Below are positions 7,657 through 14,042 of a stretch of 15,973 bases of DNA, piece by piece; position 1 is the first letter of the stretch, and every line of letters starts with the position of its first letter. The notes under the pieces were generated by a model. That model was not told where the DNA came from. It saw only the letters and a list, made by a program, of their open reading frames with translations, and did not search any database. This DNA comes from CAITSH01 sp964385505. Its GTDB lineage: Bacteria > Pseudomonadota > Gammaproteobacteria > Burkholderiales > SG8-39. The translations under genes were made by a program, and so were the position numbers. The stretch covers positions 1 through 15,973 of the forward strand of contig CAYLPI010000084.1 of assembly GCA_964385505.1 (NCBI GenBank). Direction: 5' to 3'.

Positions 7657-8412
7657 TCAGTGGCCGGCAAGCGGCGTGGAGGGGGCGGAGCCGAGCATGC
7701 CCGGGACGGCGATTTTCTTTTCCAGCACGCGCATCAGCAGTACGACGATGACGTTGACAAAGAGGTAGATCAGCGTCGCGGCGGTAAAGGCCTCGAACAC
7801 CTGGAAGGTGAACTCCTGCATGGCGCGCGTGCGCGCGGTCAGCTCCATCAAGCCTATGGTCAGCGCCACCGAGCTGTTCTTGATGATGTTCATGAACTCC
7901 GAGGTCAGCGGCGGCAGCACGATGCGATACGCCATCGGCAGCAGCACGAAGCGGTAGGTCTGCGGCAGCGTCAGCCCGAGCGCGGTGCCGGCCATGCGCT
8001 GGCCCTTGGAGAGGGACCCGATACCGGCCTTGACCTGCTCGGCAACGCGTGCCGAGGTGAAAAAGCCGAGGCACAGCACCGCGGTGATGAAAGACGCATT
8101 GGGCATTTGCTTGAGCGCGGTACCGAGGGCCTTGGGCAGCAGCTCGGGCAGCACGAAGTACCACAGAAACATCTGCACCAGCAGCGGAATGTTGCGGAAC
8201 AACTCGACGTAGGCGTCACCGAGGCGCACCAGCCACACATTGGGTGTGGTGCGTATGGTGCCGATGATGGAACCGAGCAGGAGCGCGATCACCCAGGCGG
8301 CGAGGGCGGTGGCCATGGTCCAGGCGAGGCCGTTGACCAGCGTGGACATATAGGAACCCGTCGCGTCGGGTGCCAGTTCCCAGAATATCTTCCAGTTCCA
8401 GTTGTAATTCAC
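7657..8412 (-). CDS. gltJ: Glutamate/aspartate ABC transporter permease
   Basis: The second pore subunit, 251 residues from a GTG start at 8412. That start gives (M)NYNWNWKIF, which aligns with the SIDWNWGIF beginning of E. coli GltJ, and has AGGGAGA five bases upstream. A longer reading from ATG 8469 would place the start inside the terminator U-tract region and is rejected. Landmarks are YVELFRNIPLLVQMFLWYFVLPELLP, FFTSARVAEQVKAG, and the EAA loop AGTALGLTLPQTYRFVLLP followed by IKNSSVALTIGL. It is separated from gltI by 140 bp containing an intrinsic terminator. Confidence 0.94.
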   Translation of the reverse strand: MNYNWNWKIFWELAPDATGSYMSTLVNGLAWTMATALAAWVIALLLGSIIGTIRTTPNVWLVRLGDAYVELFRNIPLLVQMFLWYFVLPELLPKALGTALKQMPNASFITAVLCLGFFTSARVAEQVKAGIGSLSKGQRMAGTALGLTLPQTYRFVLLPMAYRIVLPPLTSEFMNIIKNSSVALTIGLMELTARTRAMQEFTFQVFEAFTAATLIYLFVNVIVVLLMRVLEKKIAVPGMLGSAPSTPLAGH

Positions 8413-8460
8413 GGTTTCTCCCTGTACCGGGTGCCCGCCCCCGGCGTGCTGCTGCTGCCC

Positions 8461-8500
8461 TGAAAACAAAACGGGGGGATGCGTACTGCATCCCCCCGTT
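8461..8500 (-). terminator. Intrinsic terminator/attenuator between gltI and gltJ
   Basis: Perfect 13-bp arms (8470-8482 and 8488-8500, AACGGGGGGATGC and complement) close a 5-base loop. On the minus strand the hairpin is followed at once by GTTTTGTTTTC. That is a canonical Rho-independent terminator in the direction of gltI to gltJ. Partial readthrough would yield more binding protein than permease, the usual stoichiometry for ABC importers (inference). Confidence 0.9.
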
Positions 8501-8552
8501 CAAACGGCGTTATGGCATCGGTGACCGATGTCTTCCGCTGTCCCTGTCCTGC

Positions 8553-9473
8553 TTAGTAGGCCGCCGGATCGCCCGAATCGGTCGGCTTGGCGATCACCTT
8601 TTTAAGCTGGTCGCTCATCGGCAGGTTCAGGTTGACGTTTTTCGGCGGGATCGGCGACTGGAACCACTTGCTGTAGATCTTGTTGATCTCGCCGGACTTG
8701 AACAGCGCCATCACGGCGCCATCGGCGACCTTCTTGAACGCCGGGTCGTCCTTGCGCACCATGATGCCGTAGGGCTCGACCGACAGCGCCTCGTTGGAGA
8801 CCATGAAGTCGCCGGGGGTCTTGGCGCTGGCAACGAGGCCGTAGAGCAGGATGTCGTCCATGGCGAAGGCGACGGCGCGGTCGGTTTCAACCATCAGGAA
8901 TGCCTCGGCGTGGTCCTTGGCGGCCATGATGTTGATCCCGAGGCTGCGTGCGGCGTTGAGCTCGGTGACCTGCTTCAGGTTGGTGGTGCCCGAAGTGGAG
9001 ACCAGCGCCTTGCCCTTGAGGTCGTTGAACGCGGCGATCTTGCTGGCTTTCTTCGCCATGACGCGGTTGGCCGTGACGAAGGTGGTGACCACATAGGAGA
9101 TCTGCTTCTGGCGGTCGAGGTTGTTGGTGGTCGAGCCGCATTCCATATCGACGGTGCCGTTGGCGAGCAGCGGAATGCGCGTGGCCGAGGTCACCGGTGT
9201 CAGCACCACCTTGAGGCTGGGCATTTTCAGTTCGGCTTTGACGGCATCGACGATTTTCATGCACAAGTCCATCGAGTAGCCGATGGGCTGCTGCTTGTCG
9301 TCAAGGTAGGAAAAAGGAATCGACGAATCGCGGTGGCCGACGGCGATGGTGCCGCTGTCCTTGATCTTTTTCAGGGTACCGGTGAGGTCCTGGGCGTTGA
9401 CGCCGGCGCTGGCGCCAAGAATCAGGCCGGCGCCGGTAATCAGGCCGGCAAACAACTTGAATGTGCGTTTCAT
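8553..9473 (-). CDS. gltI: Glutamate/aspartate periplasmic binding protein
   Basis: The solute-binding subunit of the importer, 306 residues. The ATG at 9473 is chosen over an upstream one at 9554: it begins a clean signal peptide (MKRTFKLFAG...), has GAGGAG seven bases upstream and leaves about 90 nt of leader. Likely cleavage is after VNA, residue 27. The mature sequence matches E. coli GltI closely: VGHRDSSIPFSYLDD, PVTSATRIPLLANGTVDMECGSTTNN, LKGKALVSTSGTTN, AAKDHAEAF, RAVAFAMDD, SPIPPKNVNLN. The Arg, Ser and Thr in these motifs form the glutamate/aspartate site in the family. First gene of the gltIJKL operon, with its own promoter. Confidence 0.96.
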   Translation of the reverse strand: MKRTFKLFAGLITGAGLILGASAGVNAQDLTGTLKKIKDSGTIAVGHRDSSIPFSYLDDKQQPIGYSMDLCMKIVDAVKAELKMPSLKVVLTPVTSATRIPLLANGTVDMECGSTTNNLDRQKQISYVVTTFVTANRVMAKKASKIAAFNDLKGKALVSTSGTTNLKQVTELNAARSLGINIMAAKDHAEAFLMVETDRAVAFAMDDILLYGLVASAKTPGDFMVSNEALSVEPYGIMVRKDDPAFKKVADGAVMALFKSGEINKIYSKWFQSPIPPKNVNLNLPMSDQLKKVIAKPTDSGDPAAY

Positions 9474-9569
9474 GTAAAAACTCCTCGGGTTGACTGGATG
9501 GTTAGGTAGTCGGTCCAGCGGCGTCGCCCTCTCCTCGGGCGGTCGCTGCGTCATAAACCTGACTTATTG

Positions 9570-9599
9570 ATTCTACTCAGCTAATCGGTCTTTGTCCAA
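9570..9599 (-). promoter_or_regulatory. Sigma-70 promoter for gltI
   Basis: On the minus strand TTGGAC (9599-9594) and TAGAAT (9575-9570) are separated by 18 bp. The predicted start site is near 9563, giving a leader of about 90 nt before the gltI ATG. The rest of the 341-bp gap between gltI and the next gene (9474-9814) shows no gene, RNA or terminator that I can support. Confidence 0.7.
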
Positions 9600-9814
9600 A
9601 TGCCGCCCGGACAACTTTTGCGGGGCGGTTTGTGCACACCAGAGCGGACAATGGCCGCGCTCCGGTTTACGGGCAAGAACGGAAGCCATTTGCATTCCCT
9701 CTGGCTTCAAGGAGGCGGGCAGGGGCGCCTGCGAGGCAGCCCGAATGGCCCGGCGCAGCCTGAACGCTCCAGTCCGGTGCGGGCGACGGGGCGTGTGCGC
9801 GAAACGGGGTCGGT

Positions 9815-11563
9815 TCAATCGCCCATCGCCATGCCTTCGCGCCGCGGGTCGGCGCCGCCTTCCAGCCCGTCCGGGGTGATGCTGATGCCGTGCACGCCGC
9901 TCGCCGCATCGCCTGTTTGTACCTCGTGGCCCATGGCGCGTAACTGCGGCGCGAGGCGTGCGATGGCGCTGCCGCGCTCCAGTTCGGTGGCGCGGTTGCG
10001 GCTGCCCATGTTGGGCAGCGCGGTGGCCTGCTGCATGTCACGCTTCCAGTCGAGTACGCCGACCAGGGTCTTGGCGACGTAGTTGATGATGGCGTTGCCG
10101 CCGGGTGAGCCGACCACCATGCGCAAGCCCCCGTCCCTGCCGAATACCAGCGTCGGCGCCATCGACGAGCGCGGCCGCTTGCCGCCTTCGACGCGGTTGG
10201 CGATGGGGCGGCCGTTGTCAGCCGGCAGGAAAGAGAAGTCGGTCATCTGGTTGTTGAGCAAAAAGCCGCGCACCATGATGCGGCTGCCGAATGCCGACTC
10301 TATGGTGGTGGTCATGGCAAGGGCATTGCCCTCGGCATCGACCACCGACAAGTGGCTGGTGGCGGCGAGTTCCGAGGTCTCGTCCGGTGCCAGCGCCGTG
10401 GCACCTGCAGGCTGCCCCGGCAGCGCGCGGCCCATGCTCGCATCATTGCGGATCAGTGCACTGCGCCTGGCGAGGTAGTCGCCGTCGAGCATGCCGGCCA
10501 CCGGCACGGCGACAAAATCCGGGTCGGCGACATAGGCATCGCGGTCGGCGTAGGCGAGGCGGCCGGCCTCGGCAAAAAGATGCACCGCCGCGAGCGAATC
10601 AGCGCCGATGCCGCGCAGGTCAAAACGCTCCAGTGTGCCAAGCAATGACAGCACGGCAATGGCGCCCGAGGAGGGCGGCGGCATGCCGCACAGCGTGTAC
10701 TCGCGATAGCGGCCGCACAAGGCCGTCCGCACCTTCGCCTGATAGCCGGCGATGTCGGCTTCGCTGATGTCACCCGGGCGCGGGTGACTGCGTACCGCGC
10801 TGACGATGTCGCGCGCCACCTCGCCCTGGTAAAACGCGTCGGCGCCGCGCGCCGCCACCCCGCGCAGCACTTGCGCCAGCGCCGGGTTGCGCAACAGCGT
10901 GCCGGCGGCAAGCGCTGCCCCGGCCGCATCAAAAAAATACGCACGCGCCGCGGCATCCGATTTGAGAAAAGGGTCGCCGGCGATTTGCAGCGCCAGCCGC
11001 GGCGAAATGGCAAAGCCCTTTTCCGCCAGTTCGATCGCCGGCTGAAACAGGCGCGCCCAGGGCAGGCGGCCGTGCCGGCGGTGCGCGAGTTCGAGCATGC
11101 GCAACAGCCCCGGCACGCCGACCGATTTGCCGTTGTTGATGGCTGCGCCAAAGCCGATGGGTTTGCCGCCGGCATCAAGGAAGCGGTCCGGGCGCGCGGC
11201 GCCGGGCGCCGTCTCGCGACCGTCGTAGGCGGCCAGTGCTTTTGTCGCCGCCTCAAAATGCACGATAAAGGCGCCGCCGCCAATGCCCGAGGATTGCGGC
11301 TCGACGAGGTTTAGCACGAGCTGCGTCGCAATCGCCGCATCGACCGCACTGCCCCCTTCGCGCAACACCGCGTAACCGGCGCGCGTGGCATGCGGATTAG
11401 CGCTGACCACCATAAAGCGTTTGGCCCGCACCAGCGCGCGTTCGGTGTAGCCGGAGGCGATTTCCGGCGCGGACTCGGCCTGGGACGGCGTCCGGGATTG
11501 GGCTGCAGCGGTCGTAACGACGACGAGCAGGGACAGGCCAAGGGCGAGCAAACGAAAGGGCAT
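9815..11563 (-). CDS. ggt: Gamma-glutamyltransferase, secreted
   Basis: A periplasmic Ntn-hydrolase that cleaves or transfers the gamma-glutamyl group of glutathione and related peptides. It has 582 residues, full length for bacterial GGT. An N-terminal signal peptide (MPFRLLALGLSLLVVVTTAAA, cleaved near 21) is visible. The large subunit carries EGGSAVDAAIA (69-79), EPQSSGIGGGAF (88-99) and the gamma-glutamate-binding Arg in DGRETAP (R116). Autocleavage should occur before T402 in AATSHLSVVDAEGNA. The small subunit has FGSRIMV, PRSSMAP (464-470) and GSPGGN (486-491). The start is ATG, with a -10-like TAGAAT ending seven bases before it. It lies directly upstream of the glutamate importer, and released glutamate could be taken up by GltIJKL. 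Confidence 0.95.
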   Translation of the reverse strand: MPFRLLALGLSLLVVVTTAAAQSRTPSQAESAPEIASGYTERALVRAKRFMVVSANPHATRAGYAVLREGGSAVDAAIATQLVLNLVEPQSSGIGGGAFIVHFEAATKALAAYDGRETAPGAARPDRFLDAGGKPIGFGAAINNGKSVGVPGLLRMLELAHRRHGRLPWARLFQPAIELAEKGFAISPRLALQIAGDPFLKSDAAARAYFFDAAGAALAAGTLLRNPALAQVLRGVAARGADAFYQGEVARDIVSAVRSHPRPGDISEADIAGYQAKVRTALCGRYREYTLCGMPPPSSGAIAVLSLLGTLERFDLRGIGADSLAAVHLFAEAGRLAYADRDAYVADPDFVAVPVAGMLDGDYLARRSALIRNDASMGRALPGQPAGATALAPDETSELAATSHLSVVDAEGNALAMTTTIESAFGSRIMVRGFLLNNQMTDFSFLPADNGRPIANRVEGGKRPRSSMAPTLVFGRDGGLRMVVGSPGGNAIINYVAKTLVGVLDWKRDMQQATALPNMGSRNRATELERGSAIARLAPQLRAMGHEVQTGDAASGVHGISITPDGLEGGADPRREGMAMGD

Positions 11564-11570
11564 GCGCGCG

Positions 11571-11576
11571 ATTCTA
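11571..11576 (-). promoter_or_regulatory. Putative -10 element for ggt, leaderless arrangement
   Basis: TAGAAT on the minus strand, seven bases before the ggt ATG, with no Shine-Dalgarno sequence in between. A start site 6-8 bases downstream of a -10 would fall on the ATG, so a leaderless mRNA is likely. No good -35 is visible, which limits confidence. Confidence 0.4.
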
Positions 11577-11624
11577 TCTGCAACCTGGGTGCCGGGGGGG
11601 CGCTGGTTTTTGCGCAGGCATAGG

Positions 11625-11661
11625 CTGGAAACGACCGCCTGGCGCGGGTTTCCAGCGTATT
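11625..11661. repeat. 37-bp direct repeat, copy 1 (with internal inverted repeat)
   Basis: Identical over 37 bases, and in the same orientation, to 14276-14312. Each copy contains outer arms CTGGAAAC/GTTTCCAG and inner CCGC/GCGG, so it can fold into a bulged hairpin, followed by CGTATT. Copy 1 lies 34 bp past the RES toxin stop. The two copies bracket the whole toxin-antitoxin segment. Confidence 0.92.
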
Positions 11662-11666
11662 ACCTG

Positions 11667-11690
11667 GATCAGCAGCCCCAAATGCTGATC
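11667..11690. repeat. Inverted repeat just downstream of the RES gene
   Basis: Arms GATCAGCA (11667-11674) and TGCTGATC (11683-11690) are perfect and flank an 8-base loop, five bases past the RES stop codon. No T-run follows on the minus strand, so it is at best a weak or Rho-assisted 3'-end structure. Confidence 0.5.
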
Positions 11691-11695
11691 TGAAA

Positions 11696-12403
11696 TCAGG
11701 CCCAAACGAACTCGAAGTTTTCGTGCTCGCGCTGCCAGGTCGAGAACGATCGTGTCACCGTCAGGTGCCAGGTCTGCTTGTCCAGTGGTCGGCGCGGCGT
11801 GGCAAAAGCCTCGGGCGTGAGCAGGGCGGCGCAACCGCCCTTGTCGGGGTCGCGCACCGACTGGTAGCGAATCATGCCCACGCCGGCAGCGCGCGCCGCC
11901 TGCGCCAGTTGCTGCGTCGCGCGGTAGTCGTCGGGCGCAGCCCAGCGCTTTGCCTGCGTCGAAAAGGGTTTGCGCCGCAGGTCGATGGCCGTGGTGTCGG
12001 TCTTCAGCTTGAACAGCGTATGCGGCACAGAGCCAAGGTCGGCAAGGCCCGGGCTGTCCATCAAAAAGCGCCAGCGCCAGTAGCCCACTTCGGCGCAGGC
12101 GGTGCGCCGCTCCTCGGCGCCATAAAACACCCCGGCGTCGGTAACAGCCCGAAAGCGCGACCCCGACCCGGTGGGCGGGTAGCGAAATGGCGTGAACAGC
12201 AGGTAGTCGATGCCTTTGGCGGCGGCGGGCAAGGCCGGCTTGCTGCGCTCAAGAATGGTCTCCAGCAACTCCTGCTCGGCGCGGCCGTCCACCAGGCGCA
12301 TGGTCGAGACGACATGCTGCGCTTCGACTGCGCGCCACAGCGGCAGCGCGCAGGGCGCTGCCCTAGATGCGACCGCGCGCGGTGTCCAGGTAGTGGAGGA
12401 CAC
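11696..12403 (-). CDS. RES-domain toxin (NAD+ phosphorylase family)
   Basis: A RES-family toxin. Characterised members degrade NAD+ by phosphorolysis or hydrolysis and halt growth. Taking the GTG at 12403 (GAAGGG about seven bases upstream) gives 235 residues. Visible features are LWRAVEAQHVVSTMRLV (22-38), TPFRYPP (71-77), the catalytic Arg in GSRFR (R83/R85), VFYGAEERRTACAEVGYWR (Glu105 in CAEVGY) and the Ser in YQSVRDP (S182). These supply the R-E-S residues that name the family. The start is uncertain: no ATG lies before the conserved LWRAVEAQH block, and the first internal ATG (MRLVDG) would remove it. The gene overlaps the end of the antitoxin by about 40 bp if the GTG is used. It is the second gene of a Xre-Res pair. 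Confidence 0.88.
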   Translation of the reverse strand: MSSTTWTPRAVASRAAPCALPLWRAVEAQHVVSTMRLVDGRAEQELLETILERSKPALPAAAKGIDYLLFTPFRYPPTGSGSRFRAVTDAGVFYGAEERRTACAEVGYWRWRFLMDSPGLADLGSVPHTLFKLKTDTTAIDLRRKPFSTQAKRWAAPDDYRATQQLAQAARAAGVGMIRYQSVRDPDKGGCAALLTPEAFATPRRPLDKQTWHLTVTRSFSTWQREHENFEFVWA

Positions 12404-12758
12404 GCACCAGCCCTTCGGCACTGGGCAGCAATTCGATCGGCTTTCTGCCCAGCGCCAGATTGGGGCTGTTGAGCCACGCCCGCGCCTTGTCGTCAGAGCC
12501 GACAATCGAATTGAGCGAGCGGAACACGCGCACCAAGAGCGCCGCCATCTCCCATTCCTTGCGCGCCGGGTCGAGCAGGTACTTGCCGCCAAACAGGCGC
12601 GAGGCGGTCGGGCGGCTCACGCCCAGCGTATCGGCCACCTGGCCCTGGTTGATGGCCAGCAGCCCGGCCGCCCGCACCACCGCCTTGCTCAGCACGGCGC
12701 GCTCGGCGCTGGCGGCCGGGGCGGCGGAATCGGGTGCGGGTTTGCGGCGGGTGGACAT
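12363..12758 (-). CDS. Xre/MbcA/ParS-type antitoxin (DUF2384)
   Basis: The antitoxin partner of the RES toxin, 131 residues. An N-terminal helix-turn-helix is visible (NQGQVADTLGVSRPTASRLFGG, about 37-58). It is followed by a ParS-like toxin-binding domain (about 88-131) with AWLNSPNLALGRKPIELLPSAEGL and the terminal YLDTARGRI. In known Res-Xre complexes this tail blocks the toxin active site and the helix-turn-helix represses the operon. Start ATG at 12758; there is no clear Shine-Dalgarno. Its promoter and an inverted repeat lie immediately upstream. First gene of the pair, the usual order. Confidence 0.92.
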   Translation of the reverse strand: MSTRRKPAPDSAAPAASAERAVLSKAVVRAAGLLAINQGQVADTLGVSRPTASRLFGGKYLLDPARKEWEMAALLVRVFRSLNSIVGSDDKARAWLNSPNLALGRKPIELLPSAEGLVRVLHYLDTARGRI

Positions 12759-12797
12759 GGAAAGGGCTGATTCAGGCAGGAAAGGTTAATATGCTTT

Positions 12798-12823
12798 AGA
12801 AATAATATACTATTTATATTTCT
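12798..12823. promoter_or_regulatory. Inverted-repeat operator candidate in the Res-Xre/Fic control region
   Basis: Perfect 7-bp arms AGAAATA (12798-12804) and TATTTCT (12817-12823) lie in a very AT-rich patch inside otherwise GC-rich DNA. The repeat overlaps the spacer and -10 of the minus-strand antitoxin promoter, the expected place for autorepression by the Xre-type antitoxin (inference). Confidence 0.55.
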
Positions 12824-12833
12824 TTGGAAACAA
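12804..12833 (-). promoter_or_regulatory. Sigma-70 promoter for the Xre-Res operon
   Basis: On the minus strand TTGTTT (12833-12828) and TATATT (12809-12804) are separated by 18 bp. The start site would be near 12797, giving a leader of about 40 nt. On the plus strand TATACT (12806-12811) in the same patch could be a -10 for the Fic transcript, though its -35 is poor. Confidence 0.6.
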
Positions 12834-12879
12834 TCCACGCGACATGCCAAATTGGCCGCAACTGGAAGGGGGGCCGGCG

Positions 12880-13002
12880 ATGAAGAAAATTCCAAAGCAG
12901 GTGTTGGCGAACTGCGAATGGGAGCAGGACGATTACAGCCTGCAGGTGGAAAATCTGCCCAAGGCAGCGCCCGCGCTGGGGCAGCAGGACCTGGAACGGT
13001 GA
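12880..13002 (+). CDS. 40-residue peptide upstream of fic, candidate Fic antitoxin
   Basis: An ATG preceded by a strong purine-rich site (GGAAGGGGGG, gap about six bases) opens a 40-codon frame, MKKIPKQVLANCEWEQ... ending QQDLER. It stops 15 bp before the fic ATG, the position of class I Fic antitoxins. It contains SLQVEN (residues 20-25), which fits the Fic-inhibition consensus (S/T)xxxE(G/N). The motif is short and could arise by chance, and the surrounding residues do not look strongly helical. No family is recognised, so translation and function are inference. Confidence 0.5.
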   Translation: MKKIPKQVLANCEWEQDDYSLQVENLPKAAPALGQQDLER

Positions 13003-13017
13003 TGCCGCCTGAGAGCG

Positions 13018-13662
13018 ATGGCGACACGCTATGACGCGCAGGGAGCCGAGGCCGAGTTTGAGCCCGGCTCGCGCGATCGGGTGCTGCGCAACCGACTGGG
13101 TATCCGCTTGGTTCGTGAGATGGCACGCAGGGAATCCGAAGCCCTGCTTGCCGCGACGCAAAGCGTCATTGATGTCACCCGAGTCGATCAGCGTTTCACT
13201 GCGGACGACATCCGTCGTATGCACCGTACCTGGCTGGGGGAAATTTTCGTCTGGGCGGGCGAATACCGCCAGGTCAACATGGCGAAGGACGGTTTCATGT
13301 TCGCTGCAGCCGAGCAGGTGCCCCGATTGATGCGCGAACTGGAACTGGGGGCGTTACGAGAATTCACGCCTTGCCGGACGGAGGACGCGGAGGAACAGGC
13401 GCGTGCGCTGTCCGTGGTGCATGCGGAACTGATCCTGGTCCATCCCTTCCGGGACGGGAATGGGCGCTGCGTACGCATGCTGGCAACGCTGATGGGATTG
13501 CAGGCAGGTTTGCCGGCGCTGGATTTTGGCGGCGTTCAGGGCGAGAAAAAGCGTCGCTATATCACGGCGGTGCATGCCGCAATGGATCGGGTCTACGAAC
13601 CGATGACTGGGGTGTTCCGCGGCGTGATTGCGCGGACCCTGCGCAGGCAGGCTAGCGCTTGA
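13018..13662 (+). CDS. fic: Fic family protein (AMP-transferase-type toxin)
   Basis: A Fic-domain protein of 214 residues. Fic enzymes modify target hydroxyls, most often by adenylylation. The complete active-site motif HPFRDGNGRCVR is at 142-153: catalytic His142, metal-binding Asp146, phosphate-binding Gly/Asn, Arg150 and Arg153. The beta-hairpin flap region is visible as VNMAKDGFMFAAAEQ (86-100). The N-terminus (EAEFEPGSRDRVLRNRLGI) is typical of a large Fic subgroup. I find no (S/T)xxxE(G/N) inhibition motif within the protein, so it should rely on a partner. The ATG at 13018 has only a weak GAG upstream, which fits translation coupled to the 40-codon ORF. It overlaps the convergent small gene by 11 bp. 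Confidence 0.92.
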   Translation: MATRYDAQGAEAEFEPGSRDRVLRNRLGIRLVREMARRESEALLAATQSVIDVTRVDQRFTADDIRRMHRTWLGEIFVWAGEYRQVNMAKDGFMFAAAEQVPRLMRELELGALREFTPCRTEDAEEQARALSVVHAELILVHPFRDGNGRCVRMLATLMGLQAGLPALDFGGVQGEKKRRYITAVHAAMDRVYEPMTGVFRGVIARTLRRQASA

Positions 13663-13852
13663 TGCGTCGGGGGCTGACGGGCGGGGTAGCCGTGGCCGGA
13701 GCTGGGGCTTTGGATTTGCCGGGCACCGGATCCCGGAAGGGGGCGTGGATGCCTTCGATGGCCGAAGAACTGGACACGGAAGTGAAGACAGTACTCTGGC
13801 GAACCGCGGGGTGGCGCAGGTAGGGATTGGTGGAGGAAAGCTTTGAACCCAT
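13652..13852 (-). CDS. Small protein with Fic-inhibition motif, candidate convergent antitoxin
   Basis: A 66-residue protein on the strand opposite fic, overlapping its 3' end by 11 bp. The central block NPYLRHPAVRQ (9-19), TSVSSSSAIEGIHAPFR (24-40) contains SSAIEG (29-34), an exact fit to the inhibitory helix motif (S/T)xxxE(G/N). In Fic proteins its Glu blocks ATP binding by pairing with the motif arginine. The C-terminal third is rich in Pro, Ala and Lys/Arg and probably disordered. The ATG at 13852 is preferred because an extended -10 (TGCTATGAT) ends six bases upstream, so the start codon would be the first transcribed base. An in-frame upstream ATG at 13912 exists. Real protein likely; antitoxin role inferred. 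Confidence 0.7.
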   Translation of the reverse strand: MGSKLSSTNPYLRHPAVRQSTVFTSVSSSSAIEGIHAPFRDPVPGKSKAPAPATATPPVSPRRIKR

Positions 13853-13858
13853 GCAAGA

Positions 13859-13867
13859 ATCATAGCA
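13859..13867 (-). promoter_or_regulatory. Extended -10 promoter for the small convergent gene
   Basis: TGCTATGAT on the minus strand is a complete extended -10 (TGn-TATGAT). The hexamer ends at 13859 and the ATG begins at 13852, which matches a leaderless transcript. No -35 is convincing, as is common for extended -10 promoters. Confidence 0.55.
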
Positions 13868-14042
13868 GTTCCGCCAGGGGATTACGCCGGAGAACCGCCA
13901 CATCACCGCCATTGCCGGACACTTGACGTTGCGCCCGTCGCAGCGTCAGTCGCTTGAACAGCTTGACCGGGTGGCGGAGATTGCACCGCCGCGCAAGGGC
14001 GCCGACGTGACTGCGGCGCTGGCGGCGATAATGGGTAAATGA
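13866..14042 (+). pseudogene. Possible N-terminal remnant of a type III restriction-like helicase
   Basis: After a TAG at 13863, 58 codons stay open to TGA at 14040-14042. The reading contains NRHITAIAGHLTLRPSQRQ, LEQLDRVAEIAPP and GADVTAALAAI. From memory this resembles the segment just before the Walker A region of large DEAD/DEAH-box type III restriction-like proteins. Neither a start codon at a sensible place nor the helicase core follows, so it can only be a fragment. It abuts the small antitoxin-like gene promoter. The assignment is tentative and needs a protein search. Confidence 0.35.

Noticed and set aside
6925..8463. Plus-strand open frame of 512 codons over the permease genes
   Set aside because: Antisense to gltK and gltJ, rich in His/Gln/Gly/Arg with no domain; the opposite strand holds clear permeases.
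11696..12592. Extended RES reading frame starting at 12592
   Set aside because: The first part is out of frame with the well-supported antitoxin and Arg/Ser/Trp-rich; real RES similarity begins only near 12340.
13354..13863. Minus-strand open frame of 169 codons under fic
   Set aside because: Antisense to the Fic active-site region and in a different frame from the SSAIEG protein; composition is low complexity.
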